64,000 nt of DNA from Terfezia claveryi (GCA_015179025.1 WHUX01000020.1:186001-250000), one strand, 5' to 3'. Counted from the stretch's first letter, positions 43,270 to 56,210 are shown. A program made the numbers and translations. The notes: a model not told the origin generated them from the letters alone.

Positions 43270-46200
43270 ATGGCAAACCAACCATTATACCAAATCCAGG
43301 CTCTCCTAGAGAAGCTCAACAACCCGGATTCGGACTTCCGGTTCATGAGCTTGAACGACCTGCATTCACACTTGATGAGCAATGGTAACCCACTTTCCTC
43401 GGATGCTGGATTGTCTTCGAGAGTTATCGACGGAGTTATCAAAGCTTTGGATGATGCCAATGGGGAGGTTCAAAATTTGGCTGTAAAATGGTGCGTGGCA
43501 GTTGTCCCCTCGTGTACATGGAAAGCTGTTGGGCTGACTTACCTAGTCTTGGTCCCCTAGTGCTAAAGGTCAAAGAGTCACAAATTGCGCCGATACTAGA
43601 CAGATTAGCCCAGCTCGCCATCAACTCCACAGACCCTTCTATCCCCTCTACGGCACTACGCACAGTGATCTCTAATCTTCCTCGACCTGGTTGCATTAAT
43701 GCTATGACCGGTCCTGTCATCACCCCTGCAGCAGCGCAGAATCTTCAAATTGCTGCCGCAGCAACCAACGCAATATCACGGCATCTTATACCAAAATTAC
43801 TGGCTATGCTTGGTCCGGATGCTCAGAAAGGGGCAAACATTGATAGTGTCGATGTTCTCATTGAAGTTCTGCGATGTTTTGGAGGTATTCTCGGCGGTGC
43901 AGAGGTTGAACAGTTCCAAGTCAAGGTCATGGGAATCCTTGAGAATGATCGATCTAGTGGTGTTGTCAAGAAGCGTGCTGTGACTGCGTTATCCTTGTTA
44001 TGTGTCTACTCCCCAGATATCCTTCTGTCATCATTTATTTCACATCTCATTGAATCGTTCAAAATTGAGGGCACTTCACCTCAAAGGATCCGTTTATATG
44101 TGTCAGTAACTGGCGCTATGGCCAGAGCAATACCTGATCGATTTGGACCATACTTAAGAACTCTAGCACCATTTATCCTTGGATTAGTCAATGGGAAAGA
44201 CCTTGAGGATCAAGAGTTTGGGGACGAGCCTGATATGGAACAAGACGAGTTGAAGGAGGCTGCGTTGGTTGCTTTGGAGGCATTTCAGAGCATGTGCCCT
44301 GAGGAAATGAGAAGGTTCACTGCGGAAGTGTTGGCTGCTGGGATTCGGTTCTTAAAATACGATCCTAATTATGCTGACCCCGGGGAGGGTGATGAAGACA
44401 TGGATGCAGAAGAAGAGGAGGAAGAGGAGGGCTATGATGGAGAGGACTTTGAAGAAGATGGGAACTTCAGCGATGAAGATGATATCTCATGGAAGGTCAG
44501 GAGGTGCTCTGCGAAACTGCTTAGTACCGTCATCAGAACCCGCGCGGGTGATTTACTCGAGGACGGGACTCTCTACAAAGAAGTAGCTCCAATTCTCGTG
44601 GACAGGTTTATGGAGAGGGAGGAGAATGTTCGGTTAGAGGTTCTTGCAACCGCTACTGTTCTCGTCCGTAAGACGGGTGAGATTAGCACGGCAGCTGCGC
44701 CCATTAACTCCCCAACCGCCGCCAACAGAAAGCGAAGACGGGAACCGTCAGATGTGTCTGCAATTGAAGCCATGGTGGAAGACCGAACCTCGACCCCCAT
44801 ACAGATTCAAGGACCGACGGCTAGTCTTGCTAGGCTAATTCCAAGGATCTCCAAGGCTCTAGCGAAGACCCTAAAGGGCAAAGCAACAACACTCTCAACC
44901 AAACAAGCATCCATTACCCTATTGCTCGCCATTGTGGATGTCTTGCACGGTGGCCTCCAAGATGTCCTCGCCTCGTTTATCGAGCCTATCATAGATGCTA
45001 CCAAGGGAGGAACTGGGTTTTTATCCGGGCAAACCCATACAGCCGGTGCAACAGCACTTGGGAGTATATCTGGTGCAGGTGTAGCAGCTTCAGCTACGGG
45101 ATCAAGCCTGAGAATCGAGGTCTTGAAGCTTGTCGGGAAGACTTGTGCAGAACACCCTCGCCAGGTTGTGGAACCCTATCTCAAAGACCTGGTGCCTGCA
45201 GTGGTGGCAGCTGTCCAGGAAAGGTTTTACAAAATTTCCAGTCAGGCACTGTCAACCGCTGCTGAAATTATAAAGATGCTGACTGCCGAACGTCATGAAG
45301 CCGATGGTGCTAACTATTTGGATCAGCTTTATGATGCCATCTTAAAAAAAATATCCAGCTCCGAGACAGATCTCGAGGTTCGGGAGAGGGCAATTTATTG
45401 CATGGGAATCCTTTTGAGTCGTACCTCCGCCACTGCGGAGGAAATTAGCAACGATAAGAGGCAAGCTGGTTTGGACGTCCTTCTGGAACGACTACGAAAT
45501 GAGACAACTCGGGTTACAGCTGCTCGGGCGATTGACCTTGTGGCAAAGAATGCAAAGACAACTGACGATTTGAGGGCTGACTGGGTCAGTGAGGTGGTCA
45601 CAGAGCTGGGCGCTCAGTTAAGAAAGGTCAACAGGTCGCTCCGAGGAGCCAGCCTGGATGGTCTTAGGAGCATTGTCAGCAACGAATTTGGCAGGACACT
45701 ATTGACTGCAGAGGCACGAAATGAGCTTCTCGGAGTTTTGACCCCATTACTGGTCCTCAACGACCTCCATCTGCTAGGCCCTGCACTCATTATTATGAGG
45801 CTACTGATTGAGACGAAGCAAGTACCTGTCATCAAGCCTATGGTAGAGGCAGTGTGCTCTCTTGTCAAAACTCACCAAGGCAGCGGAAGTACGTTGAATA
45901 ACGTTGTTTCGCTTGTGAATGCTATTGGTAGAGAAAGTGAAGAGGGAAAATCAGATTTGATGATGGGATTACTTAAGGACGTGGGCGTTCTTGGGGAAAC
46001 AGCAGTTGTGGCGAAAGTAATAGGAAATCTGCTCGTCAGCGGAGGTGGGAAGCAGGGCGGACTCAATGTTGGTGTCGAGGATTTCGTCATAGAAATGAAA
46101 ACTGCTGGTGACGATCATCGTAAGTGTCTTGCGTTGATGGTGTTGGGGGAAGCCGGGTTGAAGATGTAAGCATCTATTTCCAATGATTGGCAAAAATATG

Positions 46201-47436
46201 GAGCTGACATAGGTATAGGGGTCCCTCATTCCCGATAGGACCGGAAGTGTTCCTAGAACAGTTCCAGGCTAAGAGTGAGGATGTACCGGTTGCAGCTGCT
46301 GTAGCCCTTGGTTTAGCTGGTGCCGGGAGTGTTGAGAAGTATCTCCCAGTCATTATGCAAAGCCTCCAGGCAAATAATGCCAAGGATCAATACTTGTTAC
46401 TCCACTCTCTGAAAGAGGTAATTTCAAACTTCCCTCATGTAACTGATTACTGCTCACACCAGAGAAACAGATCATTCAGCATTCCAATTCCACAACGGCA
46501 GATATTAAGCCCTACGCCAAGCATATGTGGTCTTCTTTGTTTGCTATCGCAAAGAATGACGATTCCAAGGCTGTTGGCGCCGAGTGTGTGGGGCGCCTTA
46601 CCATCATTGACCCATACAGCTTCCTCCCCGAGCTTCAAAAGCACCTCAATTCTTCCGATTCATCTGTTAGAGGGATGGTCATTTCTGCCATTCGTTATAC
46701 ATTCACAGATACCCTCGCTTCATATGATGACCTTTTACGCCCTATAGTGGTAGACTTTTTGACTGTGATGGTAGAGGATAGCGAATTTGAAAACCGTCGT
46801 TTGGCTCTTACGGCACTCAACTCTGCCGCTCACAATAAGCCTCACCTGATCATGCCTCATCTGGAGAGACTGCTCCCATTGGTTTATCGTGAGAGTGTCA
46901 TCCGTCCTGAACTTGTTCGGGAGGTACAGATGGGTCCGTTCAAGCACAAGGTCGACGATGGCCTGGAGGTTCGCAAATCTGCCTACGAAACCCTATATGC
47001 GCTTCTTGAAACTTCCTTTTCTGGAATCAACCCCATAGATTTTTACACACGTGTCATTGCTGGTCTTGAAGATGAGCATGACATTCGTGTGCTCTGCAAC
47101 TTGATGCTCACAAAGTTGACTGTGCTGGCAAAGGACGAGACTTTGGCAAGAGTGGATGATATCAGCGAGAAGTTTAAGACAACCCTGAGCTTCAAACATA
47201 AGGACAACGCGGTGAAGCAGGAGTTAGAGAAACATGCGGAGTTGGTGAGGAGTACGTTGAGGGCGAGCGTGGCGGTGAATAAAGAGTGTGGGGCAGCTTT
47301 ACTGGGAGACAATTCTGCCGGAAGGGGCAAGAAGTGGCTGCAGTACTGGGAATGGGTGAGGGGGGTATTTCCCTTGGAGCTGAGGGGACTGGAGATGGAG
47401 GAGACAGGGGCAGTGGGTATGGGTGAAGCCTATTAG
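43270..47436 (+). CDS. CAND1: CAND1/TIP120 cullin-associated NEDD8-dissociated protein
   Basis: Four exons: 43270-43490, 43547-46165, 46219-46417 and 46465-47436, giving 1336 aa. CAND1 wraps un-neddylated cullin-RING scaffolds and exchanges their substrate receptors. It is built of HEAT repeats throughout: LLEKLNNPDSDFRFMSLNDL at the start, VKKRAVTALSLLCVYSPD, LEVREYRAIYCMGI-like repeats, and at the end the conserved YETLYALLETSF and LKTTLSFKHKDNAVKQELEK regions. An acidic insertion (about residues 356-385, Glu/Asp-rich) matches the loop known in the family, as does the length. The intron before 46219 has two AG acceptors six bases apart that both stay in frame, so two-residue isoforms are possible. 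Three introns, GT-AG. Confidence 0.95.
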
Positions 47437-48149
47437 GCAACGGTAGGAAGGATACTACAGCATGCCTAAAAAGTGGGTGGGTTTACGAGATGGCTTTATT
47501 TCTGGATTGGTTTTGTTTGTGCTTTTGTTAGAGCTAAGATTCTCTGATGGTGCGAATCTTTTCATGGACAAGAATCACGAGTTATGAAATAAGCACAATT
47601 TTTTTTCTAACTTCGGGCCTGAGAGCACGTGACACCTCCCCTTTTTTCACTCCCTGTTACCGGCCCACCAGCAAATTCTGGGCCTGCAAATACATGTTAG
47701 TGAAATAGGGTACGAGATTAAATAAAGCTGCCGTGATCGATATCCCCCTCGACTTGGTGTTTCGAAGTAGGTGGACATGTACTATGCTTTTTTAAGTTTA
47801 GCTGGAGCGTTGCAGAGGCTATCGCCAGTATGGTTTAGTCTCATCCAATGCAACATCCGATATCAAAAATTTAAAAAATTTTGGGTGGACGAAGTTAGAG
47901 AGGCAAGGAAAAAGGCTCATTGAGTTTGTCTGCTAACTGTAGGCCCGTTAGACCGCTGGTGCACTCTATCAGGAGTCCATTGGCAAACGACTACCTCCAT
48001 ATAGACTGCCAGCTTTTCCCCACGATCACCCCGCCATTGACGACTTCCCTAGGCTCCAGGGTGACATCCTTTGGGTCAAATTGAGTCTGGCGATTGCGTT
48101 TCAGAAATCTTTCAATTTTTGAAAGATTGAAAGACAAGCATAAGCAAGC
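47437..48149. other. Intergenic region
   Basis: Between CAND1 and the RNase III-domain gene, same direction. No gene seen. Confidence 0.4.
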
Positions 48150-51100
48150 ATGCTTACTTCCAAGGCTAGGTCGTCCTCAGCTCTTGCTGTGAGGAGGGTG
48201 AGTTGATCAAAAAATGCAATCTGCTCCCCACAATTCAGTCAGGTAGCTGACCAGAGGCTGCTTCACCTTACAGGCATATCTTGAACCCAGCCGGCGAGCT
48301 GTATACCCCTCCACCCGAGTATTGCAATCTCCCACCTCTATACCCCTAGTCCACCACTCCTCACGACCACAGCGCCTTCACCCATGCACTGTTCTCATTC
48401 TCCGAAGTCAGTCCTTCTCAACGACTCCTACCCACAATTCCACTCGCCGTTCTCGCCGTGTTCATCGAGAAGCCCTCGAGAGAGTCAATGCTACCCTCAC
48501 CGGCCGCATCCCGGCGTTTACCGGATCACCACCAACTGCAAGCCCTGCTGCTCTTCGGCTCGCCGCAAAAGCCCGATTAGAACGTAACCGTGCAACAGAG
48601 CCTCCACCGGAGTTTCTCGATTATGAACCACAAAGGAATAAACCTAGCAGTGTTTTTTTCTGGAGTGACGCGGCGAATGAAATGGATAGGAGGTTGATGG
48701 CGAGGGGGAATTACCCACCCCCACTACCGAAGTTCAAGCATGACGAGAATCAGCAAATCTCAAAGGTATGTGGTGCGGGAGCTAGGTTGCCGATTCTTCT
48801 GTGGTGGAGCAATAACTAATGCGTACTGGGAAACTGCAGTGTCACCCAAGTGTGTGGTTAGCATCGGCACATCATTTACAGATGATGCATGAGGGTTACG
48901 ATAGGCTTGCTTTCATGGGAGATGCTGTCGCTGGAAAATCTATCTCGGATTTGCTTCTGAATGACTACTACTGTATTGCTGGTTGCATGGCGGTACATTG
49001 GCCCTATTCTTCAGGAAACATATTTCCAAAGACTGCTGACACTTTAATCTAGTTACTGAAAGCTCGTCTTGTATCCAATGCCCAATTCGCTTACTTCTCC
49101 CGTATTTATAACATCCCTTGCAAGAACAACGAAAATGCCCAAGGAGACGCATTTGAAGCCCTCGTCGGAGCACTCTACCTCGATGGTAAGCGCGACAGCG
49201 CTGATGTCGACAAGATAATCTACAACTGGCTCAAGGAGCTAATTGAACCCTGGTTGGAACTCTACATTGGCCAGCTATCGCCCGCCTACCAGGACAGGGT
49301 GGTTAGTCTCCACCGCGCGGTACCGATCGCAATCGCAGTTGCAACTTCGAATAACCCAAATAGCAGCCAAGTCATGATGGCATGGGAAAGTAATATTGCA
49401 ACTCAAATGATTGAGAGGAGGTTGAAGCGCGGACAAGATGATAGGAATCTACTACAGGCTGCAGTAGCTCAGGCTGCATTACAAGGCCCCACAGTGGACG
49501 CAATAGGAACGTGCTATGAGTCTCCTGAATTTTTGGAACCCGCAGAGGAGGGGGAACCCATGGAAGAGGGGGTGGAGTTGATGGAAGAGGAGGAACCTGC
49601 GGAGGAAGAGGTGGAGGACCTTGTCGAGGAAGAGGAAGCTGTAGATAATATGAAGAAGCAGCAGGACACTGCTGCTGCTACGGGCAAGGCATGGCCAACT
49701 GCCAAAACTACTCCGAGCGATTCCTTCACTGAGAAGCGTAAAGCTGCCGAGACCCTGCGAAGGGCCGAAAAAGAGCGTATACGAACTGAAACTGAAGCAT
49801 TGAGAAAAGCAAATGAAGAGCGTAGACAACGTGAAATGGAACGCCGGAAAGAGGCGGAAGAGAAGGAGGCTGCGCGGGTTACTGCCGAGCAGAAGCGTCT
49901 CGAGGAGTTAGCCCGCCAAAGAGAAGAGCAGCGCCGGCTGGAAGTGCTGAGGTTGGAGGAGAAGCTTCGCAAGGAGCTTGTTGATGCGAGAAGAGCAGCA
50001 GAGGAAGCGAAGCAGAAAGCAGACAAGGAAGCAGAAATAGCTCGGAAGAAGCTTGAGGAGAATCGTCCCATAACTAAGGCTGAGAGGCGTGCGGACAAAA
50101 AGGCGGCGCAGTTGGAGGTAGAGATGGCGAAGTTGGAGGCAAGGAAGCGACAACTAGGTGTGGTGAATAAGGAGACTGAGGAAGCTAACGTGAGGAAAAG
50201 TTCATGGAAGCTGAAAATGGAAGAATGGGAAGCGAAGGAGGAAGCCAAGAAGGAGCAAGCCGAGAAAGAGCAAGCCGAGAAGGAGCAAGCCGAGAAAGAG
50301 CAAGCCGAGAAGGAGCAAGCCGAGAAGGAGCAAGCCGAGAAAGAGCAAGCCGAGAAGGAGAAAGCCGATAAGGAGAAGGCCGAGAAGGAGAAGGCCGAGA
50401 AGGAGAAAGCCGAGAAGGAGAAGGCCGAGAAGGAGGAGGCCGAGAAGGAGAAGGCCGAGAAGGAGGAGGCCGAGAAGGAGAAAGCCGAGAAGGAGAAGGC
50501 AGAGGAGGAGAAGGTAGAGAAGGGGAAGGCGGAGAAGAGGAAGGTGGAGATGGGGAAGGTGGAGAAGGAGAAGGTGGAGAAGGAGAAGGCGGAGAAGGGG
50601 AAGGCGGAGAAGTGGAAGGCGGAGAAAAGGAAGACCGATAAGGAGAAGAGTGAAAATGAGACCGAGAAGGTAGCGGCGAAAGCCATATATACCCCACCAC
50701 CATGGATTAAACCAACTGCTCTTCCTACTCCAGCGGCTCCAACACCTCGTCCAAGCCCAACACCACCTCCACTTAAACCCTCTCCAGCGAAAATCGAGGC
50801 GCTAATCGCAGAAAAAGAAGCTGCACGCGCCGCAAGACTCGTGGCAGAAGAAGAGGCTCTCAAGTTCCAGCGACTATTGTACGATATCCAAGAGATGGAG
50901 GATCTTGTCACTAGGAGAAGGGAACAAACATTCAAGAACTCACCCTATATGACTGACGGACAGAAAAAAGAGTTTGCAAAGGGCTGGGCACAGTATGCAC
51001 TCATGCAGAGGGAGAAGATGGAAAAGGATGCGGGAGTGGATGTGGGTAGTACGTTGGCGCATGTGAAGCCGGAGCCTGCGGATGAGAAGAAGAAGGAGGA

Positions 51101-51158
51101 GAAGGAGAGTACAGGGTTCTTTGGGAAGCTGTTTGGAGCGTTTAGGGGGAAGAAATAA
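48150..51158 (+). CDS. RNase III-domain protein with a long Ala-Glu-Lys repeat tail, probably mitochondrial
   Basis: Four exons: 48150-48197, 48274-48765, 48840-48992 and 49053-51158, giving 932 aa. The Arg/Ser-rich start, including SFSTTPT, suggests mitochondrial import. The RNase III fold shows GYDRLAFMGDAV (about 199-210) and QGDAFEALVGALYLDG (about 261-276). Asp208, Asp263 and Glu266 are in the catalytic positions, but the Glu of the usual LEFLGD is Ala204, so activity is doubtful. Mitochondrial ribosomal proteins mL44 and mL57 are such inactive relatives and are the best guess for its origin. Residues about 415-770 are highly charged: a helical E/K/R region and then pentapeptides EQAEK and EKAEK coded by a 15-bp repeat. 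A Pro-rich stretch and a further helical segment end it. No double-stranded-RNA-binding domain was recognised. Exon 3 was ended at GCG|GTACAT to keep the frame. Confidence 0.82.
50251..50660 (+). repeat. 15-bp coding minisatellite
   Basis: About 27 units of the type GAGCAAGCCGAGAAG drifting to GAGAAGGCGGAGAAG, within exon 4 of the RNase III-domain gene. The first third is more uniform (EQAEK), the last third more degenerate, which suggests recent expansion at the 5' side. Confidence 0.9.
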
Positions 51159-53057
51159 GTGATTTTTGTTGGGTAGGGGGGTAAAACGAGTAAAAGAGGT
51201 GTCAGGGTACCTCTCACCTAGCATACCATTGCCCGTGGCAATTTTTGCTCTTTATGATTTGCCTCCATAGTTTCTGCATATATACTCCTCTCCTCCGTTG
51301 TTTACTTTCATGTAATTACCCTTTTTTCTTCTCCTTCGAAGTCTTCAATATAAATAGGTTTTTGGTAGCTTTTTTTCTTTGTTTCATTGGCTTGGGCGGT
51401 AAAAAATAGAGATGTCGGGCAGAAAATAAAGCTGGCGTGGATTTTACCAAATTAGCTCTGCGTGCAACAAGACTAAACCTCTTCCGTGGAATAGGGATAT
51501 AAGGTTAATATGCATATGCTACAAAATATACAAAGCTCTACTTATTAGTTTTTGACTACAGCTTCCTCAACGAAGGTTGTCCAACCACCCTCACTAAATG
51601 CTATCCCATATATGCAACCGGACAGGCAGTGCAACCTATGTAGTCTGGTTTGGGTGGGCTAGTATGAGCGTGGCAATCTGAATGGCGATACTGTAGAACA
51701 AATGAAGAGAAAAACGGTTAATATTCATGACATGTACAAGTACACATAACTAACGTACAAGCTGAAGAAATGCTGCCATTTACTGCGAAAGAGACCTGAT
51801 CATGACCGTGTACAGCCAAGCGCAGCCAGTTAACCCTTTCAGGTTAGCTGTTGCACTGCCAGACGCTGTACTTGTATCTCACCAATTTCTCTAAGCATCC
51901 GAAGTTCCTTGACAATATATATAATATTTTCAGAGCGCGATATTTGGGCTTATTGCTCAATTACAAGATCCTGGAATCGAGAATTTATCTGCTCTCTCTC
52001 CAACTGCCTATTGTGAGTTTTAAAAAAAAAGAACTAGTTTATGGTTTAGTTGCCGAAGGGAGAACAAAAGGCATACTTTTCAAGGGATACATGCATATCT
52101 GGCTGAGCATGCCATCGATGCAGGTTTTCGCCCTGAGTGGACATCAATCAGGCTAATTAGAGAATAACGGACCTATGTAACTCTTGGGAGGTAAAAAGGG
52201 GGTACGACGGTAGACCTAGGTATGTGAAGTCATAATTAATAATTTGATTGTAATTCGAGCTACAAACATGAAGTTGCACAATCTGTATGTGTATCTACAG
52301 GTGCTGAATGCTTGACTATATATTTTGCTTACAACTCTCTTAAAGAATCAGAACTATAGCTAAAAGAGGTAATACATGCTGGTAGATGTATACAGTAAGC
52401 CCATTCAGTTCATTCTGCTATGTATGCAAACAACCCATTTACTATTCCTATCATAATCTGGATGTACCATTCCTAACTTCTTGTTCTAAATAGCAATAAA
52501 AACAGGAAATTTTTAAGAATAGTACAGAAAAAGTGTCTACCATTAGACATCAAGTGCAAGTATATCAAAACAAAAAGACCCTATCTAGGAAGCCCAGGAA
52601 GTACTATATCTGGATTTGGTGATGTCTGATATATTGAAACCTACTTGGCAAAAAAAAAAAAAGTGTTTGTATTAGAGTGCATTTAGGTATGAGCGCCATT
52701 GCGTATATAACCACTTACAAAAACCAAATTGCTTGAGGTTTTTTTTTTTTTAATTTTCCTTCTTTTTCTTTTGTTTTTGGCTTAATACCAATTTATTTCA
52801 TGTTTTAGGGTTAAGAGACAGGACATGATCTTTTACTTAGGAGTAAATGAAATACTATATTATAATGTGCGGCCTGTAATATTAATTACCCTGAACTCTG
52901 GGTATAGGATGATATTTAAGTTGCTGGCATAGGACTTACTGTGTGCTACGGTAATGTGATAATAATGCAGATAGTAACGGTATTGGCAACAGCACTAGAT
53001 ATTACATTTACGCGTGCCTTTTGCCTAATAATAGATTTATTTGTTTCCCCACTCTTT
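51159..53057. other. AT-rich intergenic region
   Basis: One TAGTCTGGTTT copy at 51641-51651; A- and T-runs near 52655 and 52740. No gene recognised. Confidence 0.45.
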
Positions 53058-53385
53058 CTAACTTCCTCTTTCAATTGAGCAAGCCTTGAAGCTCCACTCC
53101 TTTTTCTTCCAATTTGCTATTCTATACTTTACTTGAGCTGCCTTATGCTTTTCAGGATTGGATTCTATTATAAGAATTAGTAGGTAGAGCTCTGATTTTT
53201 ATCACTGGAAGTAGATATCAAATAACACCCACCTGCTGGACAAGAGATTGATTTCTGGTTCTATTTCTTTCTTGATAGCTCGAAGTTTGGTAGTGGATTG
53301 GGGCCACTTTCGTTGGGGTCCCTTGTGTTGGCCATGGAGTAGCTTGGGTTGGTGGATCATCTTCAGTCTTGATTGTCGGAGTCAT
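53058..53385 (-). CDS. Possible small spliced gene, unknown
   Basis: Tentative two-exon model on the minus strand, 53385-53229 and 53164-53058, 87 aa. The first exon is Thr/Pro/Gln-rich (MTPTIKTEDDPPTQATPWPT). The second is basic and helical (EKHKAAQVKYRIANWKKKEW). The intron has donor GTGTTA and acceptor AATAG. I do not recognise the protein. The frame is too short for statistics and may be chance. Confidence 0.25.
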
Positions 53386-54298
53386 TTCTTTCTACCTTTG
53401 CATAGAGGCATTGTAGCGATAGATTAATATTCCAGACTAGATTAATATAGGTGCAATTAAGCTAATGTAGGGTGGTGTATGTACCAGTACAGTATGTGCG
53501 GGGCCCTCTGCAGGGTTTATCCGTTGCAACGGTAGAGCGGCAGCTTTGTGCTTTTGCGTGAACTGGGTTGGTACCACATGTCTCTCAACGTCTTTGTTCT
53601 TTGCTTTAGCTTGAGCCCGGGGCTCATAACCTGTAAGATTACGAGGTTACGAACGGAGGAATTGTGGTAAAGAGTATATTCGGCAGAGTTATCTAGATAT
53701 CGCTATAGTCTTAATGCTATGGTCCTAGTGCTCTGTTTTCTTACTTCGACAGCGTCGAATTTCCAGCTCTTTTATCCTTTCCGCCCATGATTCAAATTGC
53801 CTCCATTAGGAAATTCTACGTTATAGCCAGATTGCCTCCATTCTGTCATGATCTTCCCTGTGCATGTCGTGACCTGTGAGAGTATTTCCAACAGCAGTGA
53901 TAGAGGTTACGGCGGTGATAGTGGATGTTTGTTTTGACATCACCACCGTCCTCTGTCGGACTGCTGCATAGGAGAGACTAGACGTAGTTGGATCCAGTAG
54001 TGCCTAGGGGGGCCATTAGCTATGCCATTGATAACACCAGACATAGGGCAGTTGATCTCACCACCATCCTCTATCTGATTGTTGCCTAAGAGAACTCAAC
54101 ATCCTTGGGTCCAGGAGTAGCTGGGAGAGCCATCAGCTATGCCTATAGAAATAACTAGACATAGGACATTACCCTCATGATCATCCGCTGCCCGAGGGCT
54201 ATTGACAATGTGGCCCCATCCCTCCACATTTTGCAAGGGTCCCTAAAGCCCTGTTTTTTTTTTTTTTTAAATTTTTATATGGTTAGATTGCCCTTTCC
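53386..54298. other. Intergenic region with a diverged repeat
   Basis: 53627-53800 resembles 55080-55260 (shared core GATATCGCTATAGTCTT and GCTATGGTCCTAGTGCTCT). No gene seen. Confidence 0.45.
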
Positions 54299-54670
54299 TT
54301 AACCCCCGGTTGGGTAAAGGGACGTGCGGATAGAAGCAAAACCAATAACTCCTAGCACAAGGATTGCGAATACCGCTACGATAGCCAAATCTCCCCTATT
54401 TCCTGTTAGCAGCTTTATGCAAAGCCTGAATACCCTGTAAATGAAAAGTGAAACACTCACATTGATAATCTCGATATCAATGGTAGATAAAAATAAAATA
54501 GCCAAAGAAATAGATAATAATCCGGGTAGGAGAAAAGGAGAAGAAGAAGGAGGAGGAGAAGCAGAAGAAGATATATCTGGATGGACGGCTGGTGGTGACT
54601 GCCTTCCCAATTCGATATCTCCATGATTACTACGAGATTGAACTATCGGAATAGGTAGTCTAGTCATCAC
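54299..54670 (-). CDS. Hypothetical small membrane protein
   Basis: A 123-codon uninterrupted frame with ATG (a second ATG one codon later). The first about 45 residues are polar and Pro/Ser-rich, followed by two or three hydrophobic segments (LLPGLLSISLAILFL, VSVSLFIYRVF, LAIVAVFAILVLGVIGF). A donor and acceptor (GTGAGT to TTACAG) only 26 bases apart lie in the middle; that is too short for an intron. No family recognised. Confidence 0.4.
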   Translation of the reverse strand: MMTRLPIPIVQSRSNHGDIELGRQSPPAVHPDISSSASPPPSSSPFLLPGLLSISLAILFLSTIDIEIINVSVSLFIYRVFRLCIKLLTGNRGDLAIVAVFAILVLGVIGFASIRTSLYPTGG

Positions 54671-55569
54671 TCAGTCTTGTATAATTAATTATATACTTGA
54701 TCCAATGCATTCTCATCCTACAAGCCGCTCAGTATATATAAGCTCTGGTGCTAATTTTAGTGCTTCCTTCAGCTTACTGAGAAACTTATAGGAAGTGGCA
54801 TTTAGCAGTGGACTCACCATACACTGTATCGTTTGGTCCCCCAAGGCAGAACTGAGCCAATTCCAAATCATGAGGTTTTTTTATTCGTCCCATGATTGCG
54901 GTAATTGTTCATAGATGTAAACAACATCAAAAATATCTGGGCCAGTTCCGTCACTTCCCAGATAATGGAGCCACTCGTTGGTGCAGTCCTCATGCAAAAA
55001 TAAGGTCTGATGCTACTTTGCACTTGGGCAATGATGTATCTGGCCAAGTTTGTTAGGGGCGAGCTAATGACCACGGTGAGATCTGTAAGATTACAAGGGA
55101 GGAATCGTAAAGAGAGAAGAGTTCGTATATTCGTATATTTAAAGTAATAGCAGAGCTATCTAGATATCGCTATAGTCTTGCTATGGTCCTAGTGCTCTAT
55201 CAAGAAATTCCTTCACTACTGCGGCGATTCCGGCTTTCTTTTATCCTTCTCGAGATTTGCCCAATAATGGGTCACATTAGTGACTCCGGTTTGAACCGTT
55301 ATTTTCCAATGGGCCATTTCCGTCCTACTCGCATATCCCGTGATTATCCCTGCTTATCCTACGTGAGAGTATTCCAACAATATCTATCGGAATATCGATA
55401 TTTTGGGCCTGCGTGGGCATAATCACTTGCTCGGGCCTAACTGGGTGCAAGTAAAGGTACGAAGAATATAGACTTGATTCATTCGATAAAGTAACCAAGT
55501 GATACAACACTTCGCTCGAGTCTCTGAGAGTGATAGCTAGATACAAGAAATGGGCATACAATGCCTGGG

Positions 55570-56210
55570 GGGCGCACGCAATGGGTATTTAGACTTTCGA
55601 CTTCTTGTTTCGGTAGCGTTGGATGGTTGCCTTTTTGTTTTTGAGAAATCACACAGGTAGTCCTTATTTGGCCCATACCTTATTCGGTAGCTCCCAGTCA
55701 CCATTTTTAGAACTAAGCTAGTCCTATCTTGGTAGTCTCCCTACCACACCATATTTAGTCCTACGACACCAACACGCAGCTGGGGCGAGCCCTCGACACA
55801 CAGTGCTGCAGACAAAAATTTCAGAGCCCATATTTGAAGCCTGACTTGGATCCAAAATGCCAGCTGTACTGCGTAATCGAATTTATACATATACATATGT
55901 ACGATCTTTTGCCTCCTCACTGAACAGAAATTCACAACATTACTATGATGTCTACAGTACCAACATCAATACAGACCCTTCCTATAACCACCTTAGCCGG
56001 TATGACTACTAACCCCTTCGATACCGTCAATCATGCTTGCCCTGGTAGGAGTGCAGCCCATTATCAGTCCAAGCCCTCCTGACAATCGAAGATGCCTCCG
56101 TCTCGAAGAAAGCTTACGAGAAGGGCACAATGAGAAAGCTGACCGGCGTTAAGAAATGGTTCAGCAAATTCTGCTGCGATATGTTAAACATGACACAAAT
56201 AAAATATTTT
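55570..56210 (+). repeat. Copy 2 of the diverged duplicated gene fragment
   Basis: Partner of 27225-27855. Reads MSTVPTSIQTLPITTLAGMT, then frame breaks, then EDASVSKKAYEKGTMRKLTG and KKWFSKFCCDML. Copy 2 preserves the C-terminal piece better (copy 1 has TAG within it), copy 1 the N-terminal piece. No intact copy is in the window. Confidence 0.65.

Noticed and set aside
49514..50935. 473-codon open frame on the minus strand
   Set aside because: Shadow of the repetitive Ala-Glu-Lys exon of the RNase III-domain gene; reads as Ser/Phe/Ala repeats.
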